A stretch of 64,000 nucleotides of DNA from Akebia trifoliata (GCA_017979445.1 CM030717.1:22927288-22991287), one strand, 5' to 3'. Shown: positions 48,261 through 61,993, counted from the stretch's first letter. Notes: generated from the letters alone by a model not told the origin. A program made the numbers and translations.

Positions 48261-50103
48261 ATATCGGTCCGACCCAATCAGATGAAATGTATCGATCAAT
48301 TTGAACCAATTAAACCAGTTTGCCCAATTGACAAATGAATCAAACTGATCAATACCAAATCAGTTGGACTAATTGGTTTCACTTTTAAAGATCTAGACCA
48401 CTTTGTATAGAAAGATTCGATCTTAGGATCAATTTAATTTGTCTGATCAAAGGCTCAATCCGAATTAGGGGTAGACCCATTTCTAACATTTCTCACCTTC
48501 TTGGTTACTATAGACTTATAGTGCATTTGGATTTAATATTTTCCACCGGAGGGCTAATTTATATCAAAATTTTAATCATGTGGTTAAAAGTCAAACCTTC
48601 AGAATCGATGGTTAATTTTAAGTGCCCTTAAAAGTTCTAAACCCTCATCTGTGTCATTTAGGGTCCGTCAAAAGAGTCGTCTAGTCAAAGTACCAGTGTC
48701 AAGTCCAAGTAGTCCATCCGCCTAGAAGGACCTTCTCGCTTTGTAGATAATTATCCCTGAGTTTTCTTTGAATTTCAATCCAGTTTTCATCAGTTTTTAA
48801 ATCTAGTTAGTTACGTTAGTCTTTCTTCAACTTTCAAGTTTTAGTCGAGTTTGTCAGTCTATGTTTTGCAATTCCAATAAAATATAGAAGCTTTTGATTA
48901 TCATGCGTTCAATAACGATGTGAACATAAAATTAGATATGAAAAATGTTTTAAAACTCACTAATCAAGCTCGATAAATATTTGAATTAAAGTGTACACTC
49001 AAAAAATGCAAATGGGTAATACATTTTCCTTAGTAGAACATGAGAGAATAATAAATTTACCTGAGAAATTCAACAACGTTCCTGTATGGTCTCGTGAGAA
49101 TATATGGATAGATTGCACCAATATAGATCAAATCTTAAAGTTGAGGGTGAACTTCAAAATCAAAGATTATCAAGAATGATGTAATTGAAACCATCAACAA
49201 AGGTGTTAAGATTTGCAAGAAGGGATTTATCATGTTTTTCATTTAAGAAAAAATAGTTCTCATTCGCGAAAGAATATAAGATTTTTTTTGAAATTTGGAA
49301 AGGGTTGAATGAGTCAACGTCAAATACAAAGAAGTCAATCACACTCAACTTTGTAAAAGAAGATTGAAGATTTCTCTTTATCAGAAAAAGACTGAAGATT
49401 ATTCCTTCTCAGAAGAAGATTGAAGATTACTCATTCTCAAAAGAAGACCTTATTCGATAGAGCAATCAAGATATCAAGTTCCTAGAACTTGAACCAAATC
49501 AATTAGCACTTCACCAAAGGAGGCCTTCTTTGGTCAAACTATTTTCCTGTCTTACCAAGGAAAAGATAACTTTCTTTAAGCCCCTTGCAGCCTCTGACAA
49601 AAATCAATAGCCTCTTCTTTCTAAACCATACCAACCAACCTTGGGAGAGAAGTTTAGGTATGAACTACGTTTTGACCTGATCCCAAAAAAATATATATAT
49701 ATATTTGGGGTACGTAGGCAACCTGAGAAGTTACTTCAGGCCCGGTCACGCAAAAAAATAAGTGTATTCTCTTAAGAAAAATGTCATCTAAAAAGAAATC
49801 CCCTATTGAAAAGTTCAAAAGAAAAGAATGCCAAACTAAGGGCGTTAGAAAAAAGAATTGATAAAAAGAAAAGAATGTCAAACTAGGGGCATTTAGAAAA
49901 AATCAAAATAATTGACAGAAAAGAGAGAATATCAAACTAGGGGCATTTTGGGAAGTTGAGCCTTATATCTTTTCTTTCTGAACCATATCCTAAGCCCACC
50001 TATTAAGTCCTCCTGAATGTTAATTGATTCGGTTAAGGTGCAGGGAACTAAGAAGTTGTCGAGTTGGTTATTCAAGATCATCAAGAAAAAAAAGAAAAGC
50101 CCG

Positions 50104-50273
50104 CTAAGTCGAAAACCCGAAAAGGCGACTTAGGCAAAATTTAGGGCATAACCATAAAAAAAGAAAGCCTGCTAGGTTGAAAACCTGAAAAGGCGACCTA
50201 GGCAAAAATCAAGGCATCATCAGAAAAAGAAAAATAAAGCCCGCTAGATTGAAAACCTGAAGAGGCGATCTAG
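50104..50273 (+). repeat. Array of covarying hairpins, element C copy
   Basis: Three hairpins: 50104-50111/50126-50133 (CTAAGTCG/CGACTTAG), 50172-50179/50194-50201 (CTAGGTTG/CGACCTAG) and 50244-50251/50266-50273 (CTAGATTG/CGATCTAG). The first uses a U-A pair where element B has U-G. Confidence 0.82.
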
Positions 50274-50939
50274 GCAAAAATTATGGCTTCATCAAACGGG
50301 AGGAAAGGTCCCATCAAGAAGAAAAATTCAAAAGGAAGCTGGTGCAGAAACTAGAAAATGCAGAACCATTCAAGCCACAATATTCGTTTTTCAGCCAAGA
50401 GCTCACATCCAACGAAGACAATGTTGAAGTCAAAAAAATCAGAAATCATCTTGAACATTGTAGGATATTCAAAAGTATGTTTACTTGTTCAAGTGTTCGC
50501 TAATGGAAGATATAGAATCATCAACCACTTTGAAGAGAAAGATCTTCTATTCTAATATTTATCAAGATATTTTAAGTCCAGCTCAAGCATTTTTCAAAAA
50601 AATTCGAAAAAAAATGATCAATTTCTTATTGCACATATGATAACCTTAAGAGTCTTAAATTTAAGGGAATGTTAGTTCTTCTATCTATCATACATCAGAG
50701 TCCATATTTTTCAAGCGTAATCCATTCCATCAGTCTCGTAGTCAAGTTCTAGTTAAAGCCAACCTTGAAACTAGGGGTTTTTTTTTAAAGCCATTTAATT
50801 CTAAAGTTTTGTTCTTAATCACATGATAAAAAGAAAAATCTTACTTAGAAATCCGATGAAGTCCAATGATAATTATGAATCCAGATGCATGATAAGCCAA
50901 TAAAGACCTGATCTTTCAAACTTTGAGCTCGATTTTAAA

Positions 50940-51680
50940 TCATAGAATGAATTAATAGGATTGTTGAAGTTCCTATAAATCTAAGCCCGAGAAACGTGGT
51001 TTAGTAAGTTCGAGTCCAAGAAATGAGACTCCAACTTTTTAAATCATAGAATGAGTAGGTTTTTTTGAAGTGCCTACAAACCTAGGTTCGAGTCCGAGAA
51101 ACGAGACTCCAACCTTTTGAATCATAGAATGAATAGGTTTTTTTGAAGTGCCTATAAACCTAAGTTCGAGTTCGAGAAACGAGACTCCAACTTTTTGAAT
51201 CATAATGAGTAGGAGTCCGAGAAATGAAACTCCAACTTTTTGAATCATAGAATGAGTAGGCTTTTTGAAGTGCCTATAAACCTAAGTTCGAGTCTGAGAA
51301 ACGAGACTCCAACTTTTTGAATCATAGAATGAATAGGCTTTTTGAAGTGCCTACAAACCTAAGTTCGAGTCCGAGAAACGAGACTCCAACTTTTTGAATC
51401 ATAGAATGAATAGACTTTTTGAAGTGCCTACAAACCTAAGTGCGAGTCCGAGAAACGAGACTCCAACTTTTTGAATCATAGAATGAATAGGTTTTTTTTT
51501 GAAGTACATATAAGCCTTAGTTTGAGTTCGAGAAACGAGACTCCAATTTTAATAGGATTGTTTAAGTTCCTATAAACCTTAGTCAGAGTCCGAGAAACGA
51601 GACTCTAGCTTTGTTTAAGTTCTTTAACCCGAGAAGCGTGGCTACAATAGGTTCGAGTCCGATAAACGAGACTCAAACTT
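50940..51680 (+). repeat. 77-bp tandem array with B-box-like motif, element C
   Basis: Same unit as 38290-39300, about nine copies, one of them shortened (around 51190-51240). The first and last copies are degenerate and change into a GATTGTTTAAGTTCCTATAAA variant. Confidence 0.9.
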
Positions 51681-52125
51681 TTTCGAACTCTAAAAAAGAA
51701 TTTCTAATAGGATTTAACGAAGTTCCTACAATGTTATGACTCCGATTACCACATTGTTAAATCTTGCCATGATTGTTTTCGTTGCATAAGTGCATCTCAA
51801 TTTTGAATCATCATTGTCAGTGAGAGAAGATCTCTAGGACCTGACACATATTTACTCTGTAAGCATCACACCATTGCACACACGTGCACTTTTGCATTAG
51901 TCAGGGAGAATTTTCTAAAATTCGAGGATCTGACATCATCAGTGAGAGTTCAAGCTCGAGGACCTGACAACCTTTTAGTTCGGGGAGAGTTTTTACCCTC
52001 AAGGATCCGAACGCCTCGACAAATTGCTAAATCAGGCTGTAAAATGAACTGTCACTAGCTTTGGCATTCGGATATCGCACTATCTACCAAAATAGATTTT
52101 GCTATCTAGTTTGCTTCAATCCTCT

Positions 52126-52141
52126 GCCAAAGAGGGGCATC
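52126..52141 (+). other. Polypurine tract of element C
   Basis: GCCAAAGAGGGGCATC immediately before the 3' LTR. Confidence 0.85.
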
Positions 52142-53881
52142 TGTAGACACCCCATTTTTGCATCCGCCTGATTAATCAACTCGTCAACCCGATCGTAATG
52201 ATTCCCAATGATGGATGTGTATTCCATTATTTTATATTATTACCAGATGTGTTTCAGAAATTCGGATGAGGTATCTCAATTGACAAAACCTTAGAAACCA
52301 CGCTACGCTAGGAAAATACAACTCTAGAAACATAGAAATCATCATCTTGCAGACCAAAAAGAAGCTTCACGATAAAAATCACTAAAAATGACCAAATTAC
52401 CAAAATACCCCTAACATCAAAACAATCCTAGAGCCTATGTTACGATTAGGAAAACCCTTTCGAACACATAAAATAACAAATCGAAACCAAACAAATCATT
52501 TCGCCAATTTTAACAGAATCTGACAAAATTACGAAAATGCCCCTCATAAAGTTCACAACCATTTCACACCAAAAAATTTCATAAATAATAAAAACTAATA
52601 TTTCCATTGAATTCTTTATGAAAAATCGATTCTAAAACATCCTAGAACATTAAAAACTGACTTAAAACGTGAAAAGTCCTCTCCGGGGGCAAAACGGTAA
52701 TTTCACAATTCTCATAATTAAAAAATCGAAATTAATAAATAAAAAATTAAATAATTAAAGTGAAACATTAATGAAATTAATTTAAAATTTTGAATTAAAA
52801 AAATCGATCAATCGGATTTTCAAGTAAAATTGTTGAGGGTTCGTGAGATATTTCTTTAAAGACTCCTCCATTTGGGGGTCCAAAGAATTAAATATATAAT
52901 AGAGAGGGGTTCTCCAAAAAATTAAAGTCAACCAAACAAGACTAAATTCAAAATCTTAAAGTCAATCTAGTGAGACTAAAGTCAAAATTAAAGTCAATTA
53001 AGCAAGACTGAAGTCAAAGATATTAAAAGTCAATCAATTAAGACTAAAGTCAAAATATTAAAAGTCAATCAAATAAGACTAAAAGTCAAAATAATAATAG
53101 AGTTTTAATTAAATAATAACTCTATCTAATAATGTTCTAACTAAAAAATAATTCTACCTAAAACAATTCTAATTAAAACACAATTCTACTTAAACAAGTC
53201 TAACTAAAACACAACTCTAACTAAAAGAATTACAATCAAACACTAATTCTATCTAAATCAACCCTTAAAAAATTATATAAATAGAGGTCTCCACACCCTA
53301 TTTTCGTATCAAGTCATAAGCCCTAAGAGAAGTAGGTCTAAAAGCCCCCTAGCCTCTCATAAACCCTAGTTTTGGAGTCCCAACTCCTTACCTAACATCC
53401 CTCCTTCGATTTTAGCCTAAGAAACGCCCAAAAACCTTTCGAAAACATCCCAAAACCCACAGGAAACTTGAAGAATTCAGATCTAAAAATAAGGAGATAC
53501 CTTGCCTCGGAGATCCGAAATCAAATCCGGAGACAGAACGAAGCAAGGGAGTACGGTACAAGGAGCTATTTTTGTCAGATTTGAGGAAACAAAGTCCTTG
53601 CTATCGGAAAGGTATAAATTTTTTTATTTATTTTTATCTAGATTTTTAGCAATGTAATTTATTTGGGAAGTTAGTAGAGACCGGCTTTGGCCGGGCGGGG
53701 TTAGTGCCTAACACCTTCCAACCCCGTAACATGATCTCCGAATTCAGCTTTTCTGTCTAGATTAGTTCTTATCTATTTAGAGTCATTGATCGGTTCCTAG
53801 ACCGTAATAACTAGGTGGCGACTCCCAAACCTCAAGGGTCAAAAGCGGATCCGCGCACCCCGCGGATCGAAGGCGCTTTCA
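52142..53881 (+). repeat. 3' LTR of element C
   Basis: 1,740 bp, TGTAGACACC to AGGCGCTTTCA. The leader hairpin (53696-53726) has one change in the apical stem (TTAGTG for TTGGTG). Confidence 0.93.
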
Positions 53882-53886
53882 GTGGG

Positions 53887-54534
53887 TTGTGGTTTATGGG
53901 TTAGGATTGTCTGTTAAATATGAATTGGATATGGGTTTGGGCTTAGGGGCATTGGACTTGAGTTTTATGATAGGTTTTGGTTTTAGAAATTATTTGGGAT
54001 CATTTTGGATAAGATTTGAGAGGGTGGATACGTTTTAGGTTTTTAATTGATATGGGATTGGATTTAGGTTAGGGGATAATGCGAGAAATACATTTTAAGT
54101 GACTTGCGGGTTCGTGGGCCTTAGCTTAGGCTTTTTTTCAGATTTGGATATGGAGCGGTGAGGGTAGATGAAGTAATAGGTGTCCCAAGTCTCATTTTAA
54201 TTTTATCTATTTTTTGAGGTTTTAAAATTATTGGATTAATCAAAATACCACGTGGTGGCAAATTGGGTTTTTTAGGCCCGTTGGTGAACTTTATCGAAAA
54301 TTAGGCATTTTTTATTTTGGAAGCGAAACGGCGTATATTGGGAAAGCGTAGGGTAGGTTGAGTCCTTTTGGTGGACCCCCTAAGCCTTTAGGAGGTTTTA
54401 GGGGGCCTTGGTTCGATTAAAATATCATCACTTTTCAATGACTTGAGCCCTTAAGGCCTGTTGACCCATTTATTTGGAAAATCGATATTTTTGGGCCCTT
54501 TCAAGTAGAGGCCTGTTCAAATTGGGGTGTCTAC
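53887..54534 (-). repeat. Start of an antisense LTR, split by element C
   Basis: The minus strand from 54534 reads TGTAGACACCCCAATTTG, the family-type LTR start, and continues to element C and then on at 43428. It is followed on the plus side by AGACCCATTGAAGGG, not by a recognisable polypurine tract, so its link to the gag-pol at 57-64 kb is unproven. Confidence 0.65.
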
Positions 54535-57022
54535 AGACCCATTGAAGGGTTTTGGACTTTTAATCAAAATCAAATTAAGATTTTTTGAAATTTATAATGG
54601 GTTTGTGTAAATTAGGGTGTATATTTGCAAGATTTGCTTGAAAAAAACTCCAAAGAATAAATTGGACTCTTATTTGTGCGAATCTAAAATAATTCATTGC
54701 AAGATGATTGAAAACATTGAATAGACTAAAGATTTTTTTGTAGAATGTGGCTGCCCAAGCATAGGGTCTGATGGGATTAGCTTTTATTGAATCATTGACT
54801 TCGTGGCACGAAGCTGGTTTGAAATCTTTGATAAAAATTTGATGATTTTTTAAAATGATTGATGCTTCAAACCATGCAATGCAATTTTAAAATATTTTTT
54901 CTTTTTCCCTTGTTAATTTTGAATTTCAAACTTTCTTTTACCCATTCATGGCAATTACATGATCGTTTAGAAAGGACTTGGCGTAGCGTGATCATTTTCA
55001 ACCAACCTGGTTTCCCTAGCCACTCCCTTCCTGGTTATGCATTGCTAAAAAAACAGATTGTTGAACGTGTTGGCATTGTATCTCCTATTGAGGTGAGGTC
55101 CTCATCTACTCAATTTTTCGACCATTGAGATAGGTTGGAAGAGTTGTGGGTGTCAAACAAGAAGTTTGAAGTAATTTGACTTCGCTTTAAGAAAGAGCTA
55201 TAGGCCTAGGTGGCTCAACTAAAGTTAGAGGTCGTTGATTTGTAAGAGAGACTTTCTTTGAGGATGCTACTGATATGATTGTTGAGTACTTGGTGAGTCA
55301 TCATGCTTCGGATATGGAGAAAATCATCATTGTCCAGACTACTCAAATTAAAGTCTTAGAGGATAGACGTGATGCCTACTATGCTTCGTATGGAAATGTT
55401 TGAGTAGTTCTTCACCCATTATTCCCTTTTGTACTTTGCTTTTAAGAAGGCTGTGTAGTACTGTTTGAAATGAATGAAATGAAAAATAGGTTTTTTTTTT
55501 ACGTAGTGGCCTCGGATACATCTACTGTTTTTGAAAACTCTTGATTTTGAGAAAATCTTAGATTCTTCGTCGCAGGCTAAAAATAATAATTTTGATGATG
55601 CATTTTTTATTTTAGATTTTGAAAGATTGCCTTTTGTTGAGTAATATGATAGGCCAATATTTGATAACTCTAAACTTTGACGATCATGATGCATTTGCTA
55701 AATGTCGAGGATACAAGTGTCAACTAATCCTTAACATCTTTAAAGTCATTCTTAAGGCTCTATAATTTTAAGAGGATTTTGACTAAGCTATCTTCGTTGC
55801 ATTTGCTGGGAAATCAAGAATTTCAAAATTTTGTTGTTCATAGTTTACACTAGTCTTATAGGCTAGGAGTTATTTTTTAAATTATTTTTATTATTTCTAT
55901 TTTTTTTCCTAGCGCCAGTTACGATTTTTACCAGACCCGATTTCTACATTCTTGCGCATCGACGCCTTTTTCGAGTTTTTATCATACTAGTGGCTTTCAC
56001 TTTAAACTCTTTTATCTTTTTGTGCCCCTTGTGACTTGGTGACTCAAGTTGAGCTACGAAATCGAACACTCTATTCTTCTAATGGCACTTTTTATTGAGT
56101 AACAGATCTGGAATCCCCTTCGAGTTTCTTCAATGATTTTTCATAGTAAGGAGACTTAAGTTGAGCTTTGAGATCAATGAATCTATACTTCAAGTTGTTT
56201 TTTTTTTCAAATATCTGACCTGACCTCCCCTCTTGGGCCTCCAATGATTTCGATGGCTTAAAGTCTAAATTGAGTAGCAAGATCAAGTATACCTTAACGT
56301 TATTTTCCATGACATGATTCCATAGTTATTACATTGCCTTAAACCATTCCCTAATCTGATAGGACTTTAAGTAGGATGAAACGTAGGCTTAAGCTAAGGT
56401 TAGGAAAAGATAAAGAAATGCTAGATCTAGATTTATTGAGGGATAGAACAGACACAGGATTTGTCTATTTTTGTTCCAAAAATATGATTTATGTTTCTTC
56501 CCAACATATGGTAAACTTGTTTAGACGGGAGATTTGGGTCGAGCTTAGGATCAAACGTTCGAGATTTTTGATTTTTAATTTTTTTTTTGTATTTTTAGTC
56601 GCTCACAATTTATACTCATGTGGCCAAGAGTGTAGTGATATTTTATTTTGATTTTAATTTTTTTTATTATTTTTATCGTTAACAGTGACTTGTCCCGTTC
56701 TTAGGTTAAGAAATGAACGTGATGACTAAAAAAAGATTAACCAAGGGTGGATAATTGTCTAGGTAGTAGAAAGATGGCTTCTCTTTATTTCATGATATAA
56801 ATTTAGGCGTAATACTTCTTGATGATGTTAATGTTGATCGGTTGTAGAAAGACTTCTTCGTCCATTTCAGTGAAGATTAACACTCTCCCAAACAATATCT
56901 TTTGGATGACAAACGATCATTTGTAATTCGATCAAAATTTTCATCTCGGATCTTCTTGTCTTGGTAGAATCTTCTTCAAAACTAGGTCTTATTATAATAA
57001 TTTTCGAAGTTAAAGCTTCTTA
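54535..57022. other. No gene recognised; possible 3' untranslated part of the antisense gag-pol element
   Basis: It lies between the integrase and the antisense LTR start, where a Tat/Ogre element has its long 3' non-coding part. The plus strand at 54859-55128 is open for 89 codons and 55130-55400 has coding-like patches (YLVSHHASDMEKIII) broken by stops. I do not recognise the family. It could be a captured host fragment. Confidence 0.4.
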
Positions 57023-57600
57023 TTATAAGGTTGTGCTATTCTTTTCTATTAACTTCAAGTGGTCGAATCGGGCTTGGACCCATTCTATTTCATCTAGTTC
57101 AACTTCTTTCAAGATTCGAAGAGTGGGAATCTTAACCTCAATAGGCAAGACTACTTCCATTATGTAGACCAATGAATAAAGTGTTGCCCCAATCGAGGTT
57201 TGGATTAACGTTCGATAAGCGTGTAGAGCAAAGGATAACATTTCATGCCAATCTTTGCAAGTAACAGCCATTTTCTCAATGATCTTCTTGATATTTTTAT
57301 TGGCGACTTCGACTGCTCCATTTATCTTTGATTTATAAATGACTGAGTTATGATAGGTAATTTGAAAATCCTTACACATCTTAGACATGTCTTTAGTCTT
57401 GAGATTCTTGGCATTATCGGCTACTATCTTGTTTGGGAGGCCATATCGAAATATGATGTTTTTCACAAATTTCAAGATATTGTCTTTTGTGACATTGGAA
57501 TAGGATGCGACTTCTACCCATTTTATAAATTAGTTGATGGTGACCAGAATAAAACGATGCCCATTAGAAGCTTGAGGACTAATCTGTCAGATTACCTTTA
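57023..57600 (-). pseudogene. Integrase of the Tat-lineage element
   Basis: 57475-57023 is open for 150 codons, the longest intact stretch in this element: NIIFRYGLPNKIVADNAKN, then NGAVEVANKNIKKIIEKM, then LSFALHAYRT. The catalytic Asp is in ADN, and the expected third acidic residue (NGQVEAxN) is present as NGAVEVAN. The N-terminal zinc-binding HHCC part is not visible in frame. Confidence 0.85.
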
Positions 57601-58158
57601 TGTCCCAGAGTGAGAAGGGCTAAGAAGAAGTCATGTTGTGCAATTTTGAAGGTGGGGCATTGCTCTTGTTGACGTAGATTTGACACAAATGATATTTTCG
57701 AACATGTTGGTACTCGTCGCTGTCCATAGTCATCCAATAGTAACCATTCTCATTATCCTCTTTTCGATCAGACGTTGAGCTTCTACTTCTATTACAAACC
57801 TGGAGATGAACTCATTATGTGAGTTTTTATACAAAACTCCACTACTCAAGAAGAATTGTCCTACCAGTTCTGAATGGTCTGCCAATCTACAAAAATGCCT
57901 TGATGTCTGCATACTATGATTTTTTCTTAAGTTTTTTAATTTTCATAGGCAAACAATATGCTAGATCATCTTGAATACTAATCTCAAAAGGGTCGATAAT
58001 GGTGTCTTTAGAGATGTTGAACACTGAAGTAAGAGTAGCCAACGCATCTACAAACTAGTTTTTAGCCCTTGGCATATAAGTGAATGAAATTGGATGAAGT
58101 TTGAGCTTAGGTCATCGAAATACACATGATAAGGAACAAATATTTGCTCTCGAATCTT

Positions 58159-58392
58159 TCACTGTCCTGTTGTTTGATAGACTACTAAACTTGAGTTTCC
58201 GAATACATCTATTTCATCCACTTTGAGGTCAATTGCTATTTTTAGCCCCATAATGCATGCCTCGTACTCGACTTCGTTGTTGCAGTACTGCAATCTTAAT
58301 ATGATTGCAATAGGGATATAAGCTCCATCTGGTTTGACCAGGACTTCACCAATTCCATTTTCTTCTTGATTTATTCCTTCATCAAAGTACAT
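58159..58392 (-). pseudogene. Second (archaeal-type) RNase H of the Tat-lineage element
   Basis: MYFDEGINQEENGIGEVLV, IPIAIILRLQYCNNEVEYEA and CIMGLKIAIDLKVDEIDVFG match the additional RNase H peculiar to Tat elements. NEVEYEA keeps the catalytic Glu; the expected Gly after YFD is replaced by Glu, and FGNSS replaces the expected xGDSx, losing an acidic residue. Confidence 0.8.
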
Positions 58393-58439
58393 TTTTCAGC
58401 TTGAGTTTTTGTCTTCATTGTCGTCTTTGGCTTCAGCAA

Positions 58440-58700
58440 ACAAAATGGCTTATAGTTAGGCAAATGATACTCCGCTAAGTAGCCAGCAATGGCTTATCCT
58501 TTAATGGTATTTTGAGTGATATAGGTGATGTCGAACTTAGATAATAGTAGTTGCCACTTTGCAGTGCGTTTTGTTAGTACCGATTTCTCGAAGAAATAAT
58601 TCAAAGGGTCCATCCAAGCAATGAACATAGTCGAATAACTAAGCAATTAATAGTGTAAGTGTTATGATGCCTAGACAAGGGTACAATAGGTCTTTTTGAG
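58440..58700 (-). pseudogene. RNase H (RT-linked) of the Tat-lineage element
   Basis: FEKSVLTKRTAKWQLLLSKF followed by DITYITQNTIKG and AIA-YLAE matches the end of the RT-linked RNase H and its junction to the second RNase H. One in-frame stop precedes AIA. Confidence 0.75.
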
Positions 58701-59069
58701 AGTCGAATACTTTACCTCATAACTTGTGAACTTCTTGCTAAGGTAGTAAATGACTCACTCTTTTTTACCAGTTTCATCATGTTGCCCCAATACACAACCC
58801 ATTAAATTTTCTTACATGGAGAGATACATCAACATAGGTCAACTTGGTGTAGAAAGAAAAAGGATCGATGGGTTAAGCAGATATTATTTGATCTTGTCAA
58901 AAGTTACCTGACAGTCTACATTTCATTCTTTTGGGCTCATTCTTCTTTAGTAGTTTGAATATTGGCTCGCAAATTGGTGTGAGTTATACGATGAACCAAT
59001 TAATGTACTGAATTTTATCTAGGAATCTCCTGATCCTTTTCCTGATTTGGGTGGTTCCATACTTATAAT

Positions 59070-59700
59070 TTAATTTATCTTGGATGAATCAATTTCGATG
59101 CATCTTCTGCTGACAATGAACCCCAACAACTTTCTTAATGTTGTCCCTAATACACATTTTACCAGATCAAGCCTTAGACTGTACTTCCTTAATCGATCAA
59201 ACAATTTCTTCAGATTTACTACATGATCCTCGTTGATATTTGATTTGACTATCATGTCGTCCACATATACTTTTATCTCCTTATGAATCATGTTGTCAAA
59301 TAAAAGAGTCATGGCTTATTGATAAGTTGCACCGACATTTTTGAGGTAAAATGACATGACTTTATAGTGAAAGGTACCTCAAGGTGTGATGAATGTTATT
59401 TTCTCTTGATCTTCTTTTGCTATTTGTATCTAATTGTAACCCAAGAAGCCATCCATGAATGAGAACATACCATGTCCTGCGGTACTATCGACCAAAGTGT
59501 CGATGTGTGATAATAGAAAGTTGTCTTTAAGGCTGGCTCTATTTAAATCTTCGTAGTCAACACACATGTGTACCTTTCCATATTTCTTTAGTACAGGTAC
59601 GACGTTAACGAACCACTTGGGATAAGTGAGTATCGTGAGAAATCTTGCTTGAAACTGCTTCATTACTTCATCTTTGACCATAAGTATCCATTATAGCTTC
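59070..59700 (-). pseudogene. Reverse transcriptase of the Tat-lineage element
   Basis: 59681-59430 carries KYGKVHMCVDYEDLNRA and DNFLLSHIDTLVD and ends in FSFMDGFLGYN; 59312-59070 carries EIKVYVDDMIVKS, the catalytic YVDD box. The two blocks are in different frames, with stops between them. Confidence 0.88.
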
Positions 59701-61210
59701 AATTTTGCAATTTTTACTTGATTGGTTTGCTTTTTGGTGTGATATGTAACTTGTAAACGGTTATATATGTGTCTAAACCGAGTATGTCTTGATCGAACCA
59801 TGCGAAGACATCTTGGTATTATTGTAAGAACTTCGTCATCTTTTCTTTCTTCTTAATCATTAATAGGGACCCGATTTTCACAATCTGTGGGGTCATCTTC
59901 AATGCCTAGGTTCACTGAGTTGTATCATTTATATTTGGCTGAACACCCTTCTCGTGACGCTCTATGAGTTCTTTAATTTCTTTTAGTGGATATTCAACAT
60001 TTTCCTTTAACTTTTCTTCAATCCCCATGAGATCAAAGCTGAGCTCGAGGTTGAAGTCATATTAATCTCTTTTACACTTTGTTCTGTCACAAGGCTCCTT
60101 CAATTGAGGTAATTCTTTGAAAATCTTTGGTATTTTAAAGATTTTTGATATTTTGAATTTTTAAAAATATTCGATTTTTTTAATTTTGTAAGGTTTTTAT
60201 TTATTTTTTATTTTTTTAGTTTTTGAATTTTTTTTTTGAATTTTTTTGGATTTTGTGAACTATCTAAATTCCTGAAATAAGATAAAGAAAAATCATGCAA
60301 ATTCATTAACAATAAAGGTGAGCCCCAAAATAGTTTTGCTCCGAAGATAAGGGCTCATTATGGTCCTCGGACAAATGAGATTATGTTAATGGCATTTTTT
60401 TGGAGGTTGAAGGATTCTAGACCCCATCGTAGCCTCAAAAGTGATTGGGTATTCCTTTCAATTCTTAAAGACTTTCCCCTCCTCTACAAGGTAGATAGGC
60501 CAGGAGAGTGGCTATCTTGATGGTTTAGATATGACGATCACTTTCGACTGATTATCATTAGAGCCAGGTATAGACACCTGCAGGGTGCGTGACATTACAA
60601 TAGATTCCCAATCAATCTTGAAAAGGAACAATGAATTTTCTTCTTCGCATATTGTGACTTCTATCTTAACAAACTCTTTTTCTTCTTCTTCCTGACTCCA
60701 TTCAGAATCTCATTTTGATAAGATGTCCATGCTATCCACAGGGGGAGGTAGAGACTCAACAAATGAGTTTTTTTGTACTTGAATAGGCTCATACTTACAA
60801 TATTTGGTTCTCTTATGTAGTTTACTGCTGGCTGCTTTGACAAATCATCTGGTTTTTTCAGTGATCAAGGGAAATTGACGTTGATGTGTTGTACTCTACC
60901 CAAGTTCCATACATTAGGCTTTTGATTATGTCTTCTAGCAAGTTAAAGTTTCCTTTTTTTATCATTTATGTTCGAGATGTCCTTCCTCGTAGGCTTGAAT
61001 TCATGGTCAAAGTAGGGAATGCATTTTTTGACAATGATCATAGAGGTCTTATCTTTTCTTTCAAGTCCCAGTCCTTGCTTCGGACGATACCCTGCCTTCT
61101 TTATTACTTACCTGATCGTCAAATTTGCTTCTAACAACTCTATCATTGTCTTTTCTTTTCTTCTTGGGATATGATTGACAGATGTGAACTGAAAGGCGTG
61201 ATAGCCCTCT

Positions 61211-61520
61211 TTATTCTTGGTCATTTCCACGTAGATATAAGGCACGTTCAATGATCGGTTGACTGGTATGTGATTCTCTACGAGGATGGAAATCACCATC
61301 TGTCCCATGATGAATTTGATCTGTTAGTGCAAGGAAGAAGGGAATGCCCCTATGATATGGATTCAGGATCTTCTTAGAAGAAGATTGAATACCAAGGGGT
61401 ATGTCCAAGACTTCGAATGTCACTTCAAAAGTGCATAATCTGATAGTGACAAAAAGATCCAATTATCCTAGCGACTTGGTTTTTTGACTATCAGAAGCTC
61501 TGGTTGTCCTCTTAGTTGGC
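61211..61520 (-). pseudogene. Protease region of the Tat-lineage element
   Basis: LCTFEVTFEVLDIPLG fits the CTFxVxFxVxDI block after the protease active site. ILNPYHRGIPF is a frame-shifted counterpart of the LGRPWIHxAGAVPS block. The catalytic DSG triad was not found in frame. Confidence 0.65.
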
Positions 61521-61993
61521 CTGATGTGAGACAAATTTGCATTTAACTTGTGCAAAATTTGTAGAGGACATAAATTTAAAGCTGAGTCAATTTTTGATCA
61601 ATACCCTTACTACCATCATGCCCTTGCATATTACAACGATGTGTAATGGCTCAGTAAGACCATGTCATCTGTTGATGAATTCGTTTTCTATGAAGGTGAT
61701 CGGATTATGAGTTATGATTTATCCCACTATTTTCTCCAATTTTTCCAGTGAGGTAGTCTCAGGTACATGTGTACCACTAATGACTTTGAGCAGCGTTTCC
61801 CGGTGTTGTTTTGAATTTAGTAGTAGGTGGAAGATACTGATCTATGCTGGCATTTTGTTCAACTTCTCTACTATATTCTATTCCCTTTTAAAATGAGTTT
61901 GAGGATATCAACCGTCTTCTTATCAGTTATTCTACTTTTCTTCCTCTATGGCTCTCTTTGTGGCATTCATTCCTCTTCCATAAGCTTTTTTTT

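Larger units (their letters stand above)
43429..53881 (+). mobile_element. Element C: complete non-coding LTR retrotransposon (LARD-type, Tat/Ogre-like)
   Basis: 10.5 kb with 5' LTR 43429-45170, primer site 45172-45187, polypurine tract 52126-52141, 3' LTR 52142-53881 and duplication GTGGG at 43424-43428 and 53882-53886. It shares LTRs, the conserved leader block, the hairpin array and the 77-bp array with element B. Its first ~1.9 kb after the LTR is different (no 192-bp repeats, T-rich tracts at 45476 and 45590, three ~45-bp repeats). No gag or pol. LTRs are nearly identical to each other, so the insertion is young. Confidence 0.93.

Noticed and set aside
54859..55128. 89-codon plus-strand frame as a host exon
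   Set aside because: I recognise no family, and the downstream continuation is broken by stops. Kept only as a remark on the region.
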